Shown in pieces: positions 45,913 through 54,683 of a stretch of DNA of 64,000 nucleotides. Within the stretch, counting starts at the first letter, position 1; each line of letters begins with the position of its first letter. The stretch spans positions 62,001 to 126,000 of the forward strand of contig CANJQJ010000001.1 in NCBI GenBank assembly GCA_947476425.1, read 5' to 3'. Made by a program: the position numbers and the translations under genes. The notes below the pieces were generated by a model, which did not search any database, had not been told where the DNA came from, and saw only the letters and a list, made by a program, of their open reading frames with translations. The stretch comes from Sphingomonadaceae bacterium (lineage in GTDB: Bacteria; Pseudomonadota; Alphaproteobacteria; Sphingomonadales; Sphingomonadaceae).

Positions 45913-46560
45913 TCAACCCTGCGCCGGGCTGGCTGTTTGACGCACTGACCGAAGTTCGTCGCGCGCGTGCCGGACAATCTGCACGCCTCCGCTGATCGCC
46001 AGCGCAGCCATGATGCCAGCAACCAATAGGTCGGGCCAGGCACTCCCGGTCTGGAACACGCCGAGCGCCGCAACCATCACCGCAATGTTGCCGATGGCGT
46101 CGTTTCGCGAGCAGATCCACACCGAACGCATATTCGCGTCGCCGGTGCGGAAACGATAGAGCAATAAGGCAACGCCGACATTGGCGACGAGTGCCATGGC
46201 CCCGACAATGCCCATTGTTTCGGGCTGGGGCGCGGCACCATTTACAAGCGCGAGGATCGCCGTCGCCAGCACCCACGTCCCGAACGCCAGTAGTGTGATC
46301 CCCTTCAAGAGCGCAGACCGCGCGCGCCAGACCAGCGCCATGCTCGCGACCGTCAAGCTGATGGCGTAGTTGGCGCTGTCGCCTAGAAAATCGAGCGCGT
46401 CGGCCTGGAGCGAACGTGAGTCTGCCGCCGAGCCAGCGACAAATTCGACCGCAAACATCGCCGCGTTGACGCCAAGCGCGATCCACAAGGCCCACCGCCA
46501 GCGCGGATCGTTGAGCGCAGACTTACTCCCGCAAGCGCTCGCGCAGCAATTGTCAGCCAT
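45913..46560 (-). CDS. Cation diffusion facilitator-family exporter
   Basis: A 215-residue inner membrane protein with an N-terminal Cys motif (MADNCCASACGSK) and the CDF helix-2 motif LQADALDFLGDSANY, with a second metal-site helix SRNDAIGN. Predicted to export Zn2+, Cd2+ or a similar divalent cation from cytoplasm to periplasm, where CzcCBA could carry it out. It is the first gene of the leftward operon, starting 43 bases from the MerR-type operator. It lacks the usual long cytoplasmic C-terminal domain. Confidence 0.85.
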   Translation of the reverse strand: MADNCCASACGSKSALNDPRWRWALWIALGVNAAMFAVEFVAGSAADSRSLQADALDFLGDSANYAISLTVASMALVWRARSALLKGITLLAFGTWVLATAILALVNGAAPQPETMGIVGAMALVANVGVALLLYRFRTGDANMRSVWICSRNDAIGNIAVMVAALGVFQTGSAWPDLLVAGIMAALAISGGVQIVRHARDELRSVRQTASPAQG

Positions 46561-46602
46561 GATCTTCCTTCTCGACAAAGTGCGAGTCGGCGCTGCATAT
46601 GC

Positions 46603-46623
46603 ACCCTGTAGCAACTACAGGGT
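46603..46623. promoter_or_regulatory. MerR-type operator between the CDF gene and its regulator
   Basis: Perfect inverted repeat ACCCTGTAG-CAA-CTACAGGGT, the form used by CadR/PbrR regulators. On the minus strand it lies between TTGACC (46626-46621) and CATATG (46601-46596) with a 19-base spacer, the over-long spacing that MerR proteins correct by untwisting DNA. It should drive the CDF-czc operon. Confidence 0.88.
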
Positions 46624-46629
46624 CAAGCG

Positions 46630-47046
46630 ATGAAAATCGGCGAGCTGGCAAAGGCGACCGCGACCAAAGTGGAAACCGTCCGCTTCTACGAAAAAGCGGG
46701 GCTGCTGCCGCCGCCTGCGCGGACCGATGCCAATTATCGCAGCTACGGCCCCGCGCATCTCCAGCGTCTGTCGTTCATCCGCCGCGCGCGCGATCTGGGC
46801 TTCAGCGTCGACGCCGTGCGCGATCTGCTCGCGCTCGCCGATGATCGGGGCAAGCCCTGCGGTGCAGTCGATGCGATCGCCAGCGGGCATCTGGCGGAAG
46901 TCGAACGCAAGATTGCCGACCTTTCCGCGATGCGCGAGGAACTCACGCGGGTGATCGGAAGCTGCCGGCATAATACTGTTGCCGACTGCAAGATCATCGA
47001 AACATTGGGGCCGCGGGTCGCGGCCACCACGGAAACACCAGCATGA
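46630..47046 (+). CDS. cadR: MerR-family metal-responsive regulator (CadR/PbrR-like)
   Basis: A 138-residue regulator with the N-terminal MerR HTH (IGELAKATATKVETVRFYEKAGLL), a dimerisation helix, and metal ligands C77, C112, H114 and C120; the C77/C112/C-terminal Cys pattern is that of the Cd/Pb/Zn-sensing branch. It starts seven bases after its operator, so it likely controls both itself and the leftward exporter operon. Coupled to the MFS gene by ATGA. Exact metal cannot be told. Confidence 0.9.
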   Translation: MKIGELAKATATKVETVRFYEKAGLLPPPARTDANYRSYGPAHLQRLSFIRRARDLGFSVDAVRDLLALADDRGKPCGAVDAIASGHLAEVERKIADLSAMREELTRVIGSCRHNTVADCKIIETLGPRVAATTETPA

Positions 47047-48386
47047 TCTCGGTCCTCGCCAATCGCACTTATCGCCATTTGCTCGGCGCCCAGATAATCG
47101 ACCTGATCGGCACGGGGCTGGCCACGGTCGCGCTTGGGCTTCTCGCCTTTGACCTTGCCGGAGGCGATGCCGGCGCGGTGCTGGGAACCGCGCTCGCGAT
47201 CAAGATGGTCGCCTATATCGGCGTCGCGCCTGTGGTCGGTGCCTTCGCGGACCGGTTGCCGCGCCGCGCTTTCCTCGTCGCGATGGACCTGGTGCGCGCC
47301 GCTGTCGCGCTCAGCCTGCCCTTCGTCGATCAGATCTGGCAAATTTATGTGCTGATCTTCGTCCTGCAATCGGCGTCTGCCGCGTTCACCCCGACATTCC
47401 AGGCAACTATCCCCGACGTGCTGCCCGACGAAGCCGACTACACCCGCGCCCTGTCGCTCTCGCGGCTTGCCTATGACATGGAAAGCCTTGTCAGCCCGAT
47501 TTTGGCGGCAGCCCTGCTTTCGGTGATCAGCTTCCACTGGCTGTTTGCCGGAACGTCGATCGGCTTCATTTGCTCTGCGCTGCTGGTCGTATCGGTCGTG
47601 CTGCCGCGCTCGCCCGCCAAACCACATGCTGGCGGCATCTGGACCAAGACCACGCGGGGTCTCAGAATTTACCTAAAGACGCCACGTCTTAAGGGCTTGC
47701 TCGCGCTCAGCCTTGCCTCGGCGGCGGCAAGCTCGATGGTGATCGTCAACACCGTCGTCATTGTGCGTGGCGGCCTCGGCTTTGGTCAAAGGGAAGTGGC
47801 GCTAACGCTCGCGGCATATGGCTCCGGTTCGATGCTGGCCGCGTTCATCATCCCGCGCTTACTCGACAAGATCAGCGATCGGACCTTGATGGCCAGTGCT
47901 GCGGCGCTGCTGACGGCCGGCCTTGGAATGATGGCCATACTCACCATGTTTTTTGGCAAGAGCAGCGCCTATTGGCCGCTATTGCTGGCAGGCTGCTTCG
48001 TCCTCGGTATCGCCTATTCGATGAGCGTCACCCCATCGGGCCGTCTCCTGCGCCGCTCGGCCAATGCAGAAGACCGGCCAGCGGTCTTTGCCGCCCAGTT
48101 CGCGCTCAGCCATGGCTGTTGGCTGATCACCTATCCCCTTGCCGGACAGATTGGAGCGGGCGTCGGCCAGGTCGCGGCATTCGCTGTGCTGGCGCTGGTC
48201 GCGGGTATCGGCACTGTCGCGGCGCTATGGCTTTGGCCGTCACAAGATCCCGAAGCGGTGGCGCATAGCCATGATGATCTCGCGCCGGATCATGCGCATC
48301 TGCGCGACCATCACGGGAACGACAAAGGCACTGGCCACGCCTTTGTGATCGACGACATTCACCCGGATTGGCCGCGCGTGGTTTGA
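47043..48386 (+). CDS. MFS transporter with His-rich C-terminal tail
   Basis: A 447-residue, roughly 12-span major facilitator. The motif GAFADRLPRRAFL is the typical loop 2-3 signature. The C-terminus after the last span is rich in His and Asp (AHSHDDLAPDHAHLRDHHG), as in NreB-type nickel exporters, suggesting metal export. Coupled to the MerR regulator gene by ATGA. Confidence 0.85.
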   Translation: MISVLANRTYRHLLGAQIIDLIGTGLATVALGLLAFDLAGGDAGAVLGTALAIKMVAYIGVAPVVGAFADRLPRRAFLVAMDLVRAAVALSLPFVDQIWQIYVLIFVLQSASAAFTPTFQATIPDVLPDEADYTRALSLSRLAYDMESLVSPILAAALLSVISFHWLFAGTSIGFICSALLVVSVVLPRSPAKPHAGGIWTKTTRGLRIYLKTPRLKGLLALSLASAAASSMVIVNTVVIVRGGLGFGQREVALTLAAYGSGSMLAAFIIPRLLDKISDRTLMASAAALLTAGLGMMAILTMFFGKSSAYWPLLLAGCFVLGIAYSMSVTPSGRLLRRSANAEDRPAVFAAQFALSHGCWLITYPLAGQIGAGVGQVAAFAVLALVAGIGTVAALWLWPSQDPEAVAHSHDDLAPDHAHLRDHHGNDKGTGHAFVIDDIHPDWPRVV

Positions 48387-48444
48387 TAGTGCCCCGGCGA
48401 ACATCATCTGCGATCCACAATACATGGAAACGGGAAACGACGGG

Positions 48445-49062
48445 ATGATAGAAACACGCGCTGGCCATTGGGACAATGTTTACACGACCAAGGCTGACGA
48501 TAGCGTCAGCTGGTTCGAACCATCGCCGTCATTCTCGTTGGAACTGATCGATGCTGCAGGAATTGGTCTGGGTGCGGTGATCGACATCGGCGGCGGTGCG
48601 TCCCGATTGGTCGACGCACTCGTCGCAAAAGGACATGCCCGCGTAGCGGTGCTCGATCTGTCCGCGCAGGCGCTCGAAATCGCCAAAGCAAGACTAGGCG
48701 CCCGAGCGGACGCGGTGGAGTGGATTGTCGGCGATGTGACCGAATGGATGCCCACCAGCCGGTACGACCTCTGGCATGACCGCGCTGCGTTCCACTTCCT
48801 GACCGCACCCGATGATCAAGCCGCCTATGCCAAGGTCCTGCACTCCGCGCTCAATCCGGGCGGCGTCGCGATCATCGGCACTTTCGCCCCCGATGGACCC
48901 GAAAAATGCAGCGGTCTGCCAGTGGCCCGCCACGATGCGGACAGTATCGGCCGCATTATCGGACCCGGTTTCACCCTGACCGATGAACGGCGCCATGACC
49001 ACACGACGCCGGGCGGCGCATTGCAGAAATTCCAGTTCAGCAGTTTCAGGAAGGCGGGCTGA
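48445..49062 (+). CDS. Class I SAM-dependent methyltransferase
   Basis: A 205-residue protein with SAM motif VIDIGGGASRLVDALVAKG, acidic loop VLDLSAQALEIA, and WIVGDVTEW; DLWHDRAAFHFL is the motif IV-like strand. Methyltransferases of this group occur in metal/metalloid resistance clusters, but the substrate is unproven. An ATG at 48424 would add seven residues. It follows the MFS gene by 58 bases on the same strand and converges with the DUF411 gene. Confidence 0.8.
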   Translation: MIETRAGHWDNVYTTKADDSVSWFEPSPSFSLELIDAAGIGLGAVIDIGGGASRLVDALVAKGHARVAVLDLSAQALEIAKARLGARADAVEWIVGDVTEWMPTSRYDLWHDRAAFHFLTAPDDQAAYAKVLHSALNPGGVAIIGTFAPDGPEKCSGLPVARHDADSIGRIIGPGFTLTDERRHDHTTPGGALQKFQFSSFRKAG

Positions 49063-49085
49063 ACCGGCCTTGGTCTCGCGCCGAG

Positions 49086-49514
49086 TCAATGCCGCGCATA
49101 GACAAACGTCGGTCCCGCACCGAAGGCGATTACATTGTACCGATCCGCCTGCCGCCCGGGCGCTTCCATACCGGGCGACCCCAGGGGCATCCCTGCAACT
49201 GCCAGCCCGCGAACACCGCGCGGCTTCGCGGCCAAGACGCGCTTCATGTCGGCAATGGGCACATGCCCTTCAAACGCCATGCCATCGATGATTGCGGTGT
49301 GACAGCCGGAAAGCGCCGCAGGCACCCCTAAGCGTGCATCGAGTGCGGCGCGGTGGGCATCGTCGACGATCCTGACATTGCGTCCGAACGCGGCGCGCAC
49401 TTGGGCTGCCCATTTCTCGCAGCAGCCGCAGCCGGGGTCACGATGCATGACAATATCCGATGCAGCCATCGCCGGAGTTGCGAACAGCATGAGGGCCAGG
49501 ATGATCTTCTTCAT
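49086..49514 (-). CDS. DUF411 periplasmic metal-binding protein
   Basis: A 142-residue protein with a signal peptide (MKKIILALMLFATPAMA) and the DUF411 motif HRDPGCGCCEKW, plus LSGCHTAIIDGMAFEGHVP. Family members are linked to copper resistance and its CxCC site should bind Cu+. Last gene of the leftward cop operon; it follows the COG4705 gene after 18 bases. Confidence 0.88.
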   Translation of the reverse strand: MKKIILALMLFATPAMAASDIVMHRDPGCGCCEKWAAQVRAAFGRNVRIVDDAHRAALDARLGVPAALSGCHTAIIDGMAFEGHVPIADMKRVLAAKPRGVRGLAVAGMPLGSPGMEAPGRQADRYNVIAFGAGPTFVYARH

Positions 49515-49532
49515 GGCGGGGATCCTTCGTTG

Positions 49533-50330
49533 CTATGGTTTTGATTCGCCCGGGTGGCTTCCGGCGCGTTGCGGGAGCAGCATGATCAACAGGATGATCA
49601 CGATTGCCAAAGCCGCCGAGGCCAATGGACGGCTCAACGCAAGTCCGCCCTGATCGAGCGGCTTATCAAGAAAATCACCAACGGCTGCGCCAAGTGGCCG
49701 CGTCAGGATGAAGGCTGACCAGAACAGGAGCGTTCGACTGATCGTGGTTCTGAAATAGAGCAATGCGACCACCGCGAGCATCACCGCAAAAATGCCTGCC
49801 GCGCCGATATAGCCTCGCCCCCCGGTATCGGCTAGCCAATCGCCCAGCGCGGTTCCCAGCGTTTGTGAAAAGGTGATCGTGATCCAGTAGAATGTCTCGG
49901 CGCGTGGCTCCTTCACGCTGACCACCGAAATCGTTCCCAGACCGCGATGCCAAGCGAACAGCGATGCCAGCACCAGCCCGAACAGCAACAGCGAACCGCC
50001 GGTATAGCCAATCCCCATCGAACGGGTCGCATAGTCGGCCATGGTCGTTCCGGCCGTCGTCGAGGCGATGATCGTCGCCCAATAGAGCATCGGATGAAAC
50101 CGGCTTGCCCGGATTTGCCACCGCACGAGCAGCACCAGAATGCTGAGAAAAATCGCTGTGCCGACGAGGTAGCCAAGGTTCATCGACATACTGACCGTAT
50201 CGCCGCCGGTTTCGCCAAGCGTTGTCGCCAGGATCTTGATGATCCAGAACCCGAGCGTCACCGCAGGCACTTTGGTCAAATCGGAGAGCGGAATGGACGC
50301 TCGATCGCCGGGGAGATTTGGCTCTGTCAT
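49533..50330 (-). CDS. COG4705-type membrane protein
   Basis: A 265-residue multispan protein of the COG4705 family. It contains four related segments with a G-T/x-x-G-D core (TLGETGGDT, GTTMADYATRS, GTALGDWLAD, GAAVGDFLD), which suggests internal duplication. The acidic residues inside membrane helices hint at cation transport, but no function is established to my knowledge. Its place between copB and a DUF411 gene argues for a role in metal handling. Confidence 0.75.
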   Translation of the reverse strand: MTEPNLPGDRASIPLSDLTKVPAVTLGFWIIKILATTLGETGGDTVSMSMNLGYLVGTAIFLSILVLLVRWQIRASRFHPMLYWATIIASTTAGTTMADYATRSMGIGYTGGSLLLFGLVLASLFAWHRGLGTISVVSVKEPRAETFYWITITFSQTLGTALGDWLADTGGRGYIGAAGIFAVMLAVVALLYFRTTISRTLLFWSAFILTRPLGAAVGDFLDKPLDQGGLALSRPLASAALAIVIILLIMLLPQRAGSHPGESKP

Positions 50331-50381
50331 ATCAAGGTCCTTTATGTCCGGGCTATCCTGTCCGGCGAGCGAGATTGTTAA

Positions 50382-51467
50382 TCAGAACCACGTCCTGATG
50401 CCGATGACCAGACTGGTGGATTGCACGCGGTCACCCGCAGCGCGTGCGAAGTGGGCACTGTCGCCGAATTTTCGCTCCCATGACACGCCAATGTAGGGCG
50501 CGAACTCGCGTTTGATCTCGTAGCGCAACCGAAGTCCAAGCTCGGCGTCGGAGAAGCCCGAACCGATGCCATTCGCAGGCACATCCTGCGCTGAAAAGTT
50601 GAGTTCGACGCGCGGTTGCAGGATCAATCTCTGGGCGATGCGTTGATCATAATAGCCCCCGATCCGTCCCAGCAGGTCCCCCTTGTCTGAGAGGAACAGC
50701 GCGCCGCCAACCTTGAACCAGTTTGGGGCAATCCCTTCGATGCCGATCGTCGCATAGGTTCGCGCCGGGCCCGGTTTGAAATCATGCCGGACACCGGCTT
50801 GCAGATTGAACCAGGGATCGATCGCGCGGGAGTAGAGCGCCTGCACCTCGGCGCTGTCGATGCCGCCGCGAACGGCACCTTCGCCTTCGGTCTTCACAAC
50901 CAAACGTTCGATGTCGCCGCCGAACCAGGCTTCGGCGTCCCAGCGATAGGCGTCCCCACCCTTTTGAACACGATACTCGGCAAGATTGAAGGTGACGCTA
51001 TAGGCGGGCATGCCGCCATTTTCGTGCCGGAGCATCGTGCGCGACGTCGCCATTTGATCAGCGCCAAAAATACCGTCAGCAGCATGATCGGTGGGCGGAG
51101 CGGGAGCCGGTGTTGTGCCGATCTCGTTGTCTGGCGGCTCCATGCCCGGCATTCCAGTCATGCCCGACATGTCATGGCCCGCATGGGGGTCAGCCGAGGC
51201 GGGGGCTCCTGGCTGTCCCATCTCCATGCCTGGCATGGACGACATGTCGTGATCGGGCGCAGGTTCGGGCGGATTGGGTGTGGCAGGGGACATGTCCATG
51301 CCCGGCATCGGGTCCGTACTCGCAGCAGGCTTGGGCGCAGGCTTGGGTTTTGGAGCGGGCTGGGCGGGCTGCTCCATTCCAGACATCGCGCCGTGATCCA
51401 TCTGCGCGGCGGCAGGCGATGCGACTGCCATTGCGGCAACGGCGGCGCTGGCGAGCGAAAGCTTCAT
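50382..51467 (-). CDS. copB: Copper resistance protein B (outer membrane)
   Basis: A 361-residue outer membrane protein. Signal peptide MKLSLASAAVAAMAVASPAAA, then a long Met/His/Pro-rich segment with repeats of the type M-x-G-M and H-D-M (SMPGMEMG, HDMSGMTGMPGM) that bind Cu, then the CopB beta-barrel ending in IRTWF. Coupled to copA by ATGA overlap. Works with CopA in periplasmic and outer membrane copper sequestration. Confidence 0.93.
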   Translation of the reverse strand: MKLSLASAAVAAMAVASPAAAQMDHGAMSGMEQPAQPAPKPKPAPKPAASTDPMPGMDMSPATPNPPEPAPDHDMSSMPGMEMGQPGAPASADPHAGHDMSGMTGMPGMEPPDNEIGTTPAPAPPTDHAADGIFGADQMATSRTMLRHENGGMPAYSVTFNLAEYRVQKGGDAYRWDAEAWFGGDIERLVVKTEGEGAVRGGIDSAEVQALYSRAIDPWFNLQAGVRHDFKPGPARTYATIGIEGIAPNWFKVGGALFLSDKGDLLGRIGGYYDQRIAQRLILQPRVELNFSAQDVPANGIGSGFSDAELGLRLRYEIKREFAPYIGVSWERKFGDSAHFARAAGDRVQSTSLVIGIRTWF

Positions 51468-53257
51468 GCCGCAGCCTCCTCGTGGCGCACCGTGACGACG
51501 CGGAACATCCCCGCCATCATGTGGAGCAGCATATGGCAGTGGAAGGCCCAATCGCCGAGCGCGTCGGCGGTCAGATCGAAAGATACCTTGCCGCCCGGCA
51601 GTACGTTGACCGTATGTTTGACCGGATGACGGCCGGGATTGCCGGTCACAACCTCGAAGAAATGGCCATGCAGGTGGATCGGGTGGGGCATCATCGTGTC
51701 GTTGATCAGATTGACCCGCACCCGCTCACTGTGCCGGAATGCGATCGGCTCGGTCCCCTCGCTGAACTTCACGCCATCGAACGACCACATATAGCGTTCC
51801 ATATTGGCGGTCAGATGAAGGTCGATCTCGCGCGACGGTGTGCGGGTGTCGGCATTGGGCCTGAGCGATTTAAGGTCGCGGTAGGTCAGCACGCGGTGAT
51901 CAACCTTTTCAAGTCCAGTGGGGCGCTCTCCGGTGCGATCCATCGGCATGGGTGCCAGTGTCGCCACACCCGGCCCCATCTTCACCTGCGGCGCAACGGA
52001 CGGATCGCGCATTTTCATCGCGCCGCCGGTCATATCCATGCCGGCCATTGAGTCCTTTGCTGACGGCGCCGAAGCAGCTGCGGAATGGTCCATACCCGCC
52101 ATAGCGCCTCCGCTCTTATCAGCAGCACCCATATCCATCTCGCCCATTCCCATGTCCTTCACGGTCAGGAGCGGGCGCTCGCGGAGCGCGGGGATGGCCG
52201 CGACCATGTCCATGCGCGGCGCGAGTGTGGCGCGGCAAAGGCCCGAGCGGTCGATAGACTCAGCGATCAGGCCATAGGCGCGATCGTCATTTGGCTGGAC
52301 GATCACATCATAGGTTTCGGCAATGGCGATCTGGAACTCGTCGGTTTCGACGGGCTCGATGTTCTGGCCATCCGCCGCGACGACGATCATCGGCAAACCG
52401 GGCAACCGCACATTGAAATTGGTCATGGCCGAAGCGTTGATGATACGCAGCCGCACCCGCTCGCCGGGGACAAACAGTGCAGTCCAATTGTCCGCGCTGG
52501 CATGCCCATTGATCAGGTAGCTGTAAGTCGAGCCGTTGACGTCGGCGATGTCGGTCGGGTCCATCCGCATGCCCGCCCACATCCGGCGGTCAGCCGCCGT
52601 TTGATCTTGGCCCTTGAGCAGGCCCGAAAGCGTCTGCTGGTTGTGGTTGAAATAACCGCCCATCGCCTTCAGCTTCCGCATCTGTTCCATCGGATGCATG
52701 AAGCTCCAGTCGGACAGCACGACCACATGCTCACGGTCATAAGCGACCGGATCGGGGCCTGCCGGATCGATGACGATGGCCCCATACAGGCCCATCGCCT
52801 CCTGCCCTCCCGAATGGCTGTGATACCAATAGGTGCCGGACTGCTTGACTTCGAACGCGTAATTATAGGTCTCACCGGGCTTGATCCCTGGGAAACTGAC
52901 GCCGGGAACGCCGTCCATCTGGAACGGCAAGAGGATGCCATGCCAGTGGATTGAGGAATCCTCTTTCAGCGTGTTGGTGACGGCAAGGCGGACCTTCTGA
53001 CCTTCCTTCAGGCGGATGACCGGCCCGGGAAGCGTTCCGTTGACCGTCACAGCATGTCCGGTCTTCCCGCCTATGCTGAACGGTGTATGGCCAATGGACA
53101 GGGCAATCTCTTCGCCGCTCAAAACTTCCGGAGTGCGTCCAAGGCCCGGCGTTCCGCTCCGCGCCCAGGCTGGAAACAGCGGTGTCAGGGCAAGGCCGCC
53201 GCTGGTTAACGCTGCACCGCGCAAGAGGGTCCGCCGGGAAACGGGGTAAGCGATCAT
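51464..53257 (-). CDS. copA: CopA-type multicopper oxidase
   Basis: A 597-residue periplasmic copper oxidase exported by Tat: SRRTLLRG twin-arginine signal. The four copper motifs are visible: IHWHG, YWYHSHSG, HPIHLHGHFFEV and FHCHMLLHMMAGM. The region before the C-terminal sites is Met-rich (GMGEMDMGAAD, MAGMDHS, MAGMDMTG). It oxidises toxic Cu(I) to Cu(II). Preceded by an ECF sigma gene 66 bases upstream, which probably controls it. Confidence 0.95.
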   Translation of the reverse strand: MIAYPVSRRTLLRGAALTSGGLALTPLFPAWARSGTPGLGRTPEVLSGEEIALSIGHTPFSIGGKTGHAVTVNGTLPGPVIRLKEGQKVRLAVTNTLKEDSSIHWHGILLPFQMDGVPGVSFPGIKPGETYNYAFEVKQSGTYWYHSHSGGQEAMGLYGAIVIDPAGPDPVAYDREHVVVLSDWSFMHPMEQMRKLKAMGGYFNHNQQTLSGLLKGQDQTAADRRMWAGMRMDPTDIADVNGSTYSYLINGHASADNWTALFVPGERVRLRIINASAMTNFNVRLPGLPMIVVAADGQNIEPVETDEFQIAIAETYDVIVQPNDDRAYGLIAESIDRSGLCRATLAPRMDMVAAIPALRERPLLTVKDMGMGEMDMGAADKSGGAMAGMDHSAAASAPSAKDSMAGMDMTGGAMKMRDPSVAPQVKMGPGVATLAPMPMDRTGERPTGLEKVDHRVLTYRDLKSLRPNADTRTPSREIDLHLTANMERYMWSFDGVKFSEGTEPIAFRHSERVRVNLINDTMMPHPIHLHGHFFEVVTGNPGRHPVKHTVNVLPGGKVSFDLTADALGDWAFHCHMLLHMMAGMFRVVTVRHEEAAA

Positions 53258-53323
53258 ATGCGGGTGTCCAGCGAAGAGGATGTTGGTGATCGAAGGTGAC
53301 CTTGGTGATACGCACCCCGTCGC

Positions 53324-53887
53324 TCAATCCCTCAGATATTCGGTCAATTTGCTCCGAGCGCGGTAAAGCCGGGTTTCTACGGCCTTTTCACTGATGCCCA
53401 ACACCTCGGCAGTCTCGGCCTGCGTCAGCCCTTCGATGGTGCGCAGGATCAAGGGTTCGCGGATCATTGGCGGCAGTTTGGCAATCCCTGCGCGCACGCG
53501 GGCAAGTTCGGCCCGGTCGGCAAGCTGCTGATCGGCAGGTATGCTGTCATCGGCAATCGACGCTGCAGCTTCAAGCGGCAGGGCGAACGAAAAGAACCGC
53601 CGCACCGCGCGCCGCCTTGCCCAATCGCGGCACTTATTGAGCGCGATCCGCGATACCCAAGTCTTGAAGGGACGCGTGACATCATAGCTTTTGAGCGCCG
53701 CAAAGGCCGCGATGAATGCCTCCTGGGTGACATCGAGCGCGGCATCATCGTCACCCGTGTTGCCCCGCACCAGACGGAAGACGGACGCGCGGTGGCGATC
53801 AAGGAGTTCGCGGAAAGCAGTCTGCCGTCCTGCGAGGGCAAGCGCCGCCAACTCGCCGTCGGAACACTCGTCCAGCGCCAGCGTCAT
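53324..53887 (-). CDS. ECF sigma factor, CnrH-like
   Basis: A 187-residue extracytoplasmic-function sigma factor. Region 2 contains DVTQEAFIAAFAALKSYD and FKTWVSRIALNKCRDWARRR; region 4 contains LPPMIREPLILRTIEGLTQAETAEVLGISEKAVETRLYRAR. It is third in an operon after CnrY- and CnrX-like genes, with four-base ATGA overlaps, the same order as cnrYXH of Cupriavidus. Inferred to activate this operon and the copAB genes downstream. Confidence 0.92.
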   Translation of the reverse strand: MTLALDECSDGELAALALAGRQTAFRELLDRHRASVFRLVRGNTGDDDAALDVTQEAFIAAFAALKSYDVTRPFKTWVSRIALNKCRDWARRRAVRRFFSFALPLEAAASIADDSIPADQQLADRAELARVRAGIAKLPPMIREPLILRTIEGLTQAETAEVLGISEKAVETRLYRARSKLTEYLRD

Positions 53888-54324
53888 TTCTGATCGGCAG
53901 TGAGCGCTTTGACCACGGCCTCATCGAATCTCGCCGCTTGATCAGGCCTGAGCAACGCGCGCATCGCAAAGATATGTTCCAGCGTTTCTTTTTGCAATTC
54001 GCCCATCGCCATATGCGATTGGTCGATTGCGGCGGTGACTTGCGGACCATAGCCATGTTCGGCCTCGATTGCGGCCGCCAGCTTGGCATTGTCGGCGCGC
54101 ATCTCGAGCTCGAGCGCTTTGCGGCGCACTGCAAATACCTGCTCCAGCTCTTCCAGTTTTGCGAGTTGGGCGGCGTCAAGATTGAGCTGATCGTGCAGCA
54201 GTGCATGAAGTTCGCTGTCAGCGGCTGGATTGGGTGCAAGTACGGCCCGGCCCAGCCAAACACCAGCAATCGCCGCAGCGAATGCGATCAAGGCAACCAG
54301 CAGCATGCGGCGCAGACTGGTCAC
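53884..54324 (-). CDS. CnrX-like periplasmic metal sensor
   Basis: A 146-residue membrane-anchored sensor (span about residues 7-25) with a helical periplasmic domain. The five ligands of CnrX in Cupriavidus (H42, H46, E63, H119, M123) align with H40, H44, E61, H117 and M121, all displaced by exactly two. That predicts a Co/Ni-type site, although the neighbouring genes are for copper. Metal binding should change its hold on the anti-sigma factor. Also related to Spy/CpxP-fold proteins. Confidence 0.88.
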   Translation of the reverse strand: MTSLRRMLLVALIAFAAAIAGVWLGRAVLAPNPAADSELHALLHDQLNLDAAQLAKLEELEQVFAVRRKALELEMRADNAKLAAAIEAEHGYGPQVTAAIDQSHMAMGELQKETLEHIFAMRALLRPDQAARFDEAVVKALTADQK

Positions 54325-54602
54325 TTCGAGGCCAGCAGCAACGAAGACGGCGCCAGCGCGTGCGGCACACCAAAGGACGAAACTGACGGTGCGGTAGAAG
54401 CGGGGCTCCCGGGAAATCCCGTGCTTATGATGCCGAACGCGAGGGCGGCAACCGCGGCGATGCTGAGTGACCGCAGCGAATTGCCTGCAGCGGAACTCAG
54501 TTGCACGGCCAGACCGGCAAACACGGCCTCATCCATAGTCGCCAGACGCGACGGGAGCGGTGCGCCGCCAATCTGGGCCAACATCTCGTCAAGGTTGCTC
54601 AT
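54321..54602 (-). CDS. CnrY-like membrane anti-sigma factor (putative)
   Basis: A 93-residue protein with a short cytoplasmic N-terminal part (LDEMLAQIGGAPLPSRLATMDEAVFAGLA), one membrane span (SIAAVAALAFGIIS), and a short periplasmic tail. The layout matches CnrY, which holds CnrH through a minimal N-terminal segment. Assignment depends on layout and gene order as much as on sequence. Overlaps the sensor gene by ATGA. Confidence 0.75.
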   Translation of the reverse strand: MSNLDEMLAQIGGAPLPSRLATMDEAVFAGLAVQLSSAAGNSLRSLSIAAVAALAFGIISTGFPGSPASTAPSVSSFGVPHALAPSSLLLASK

Positions 54603-54683
54603 CGCGATAATCTCAGGTTTCGCTACTTATACGCAAGGCAAGACCATATCCCTCAATACCAGAGTTATCGGTCGCAAGCGGAT

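Noticed and set aside
53884-54324. Spy/CpxP-type periplasmic chaperone
   Set aside because: Gene order with sigma and anti-sigma genes, and all five CnrX ligands at identical spacing, favour a CnrX-like sensor.
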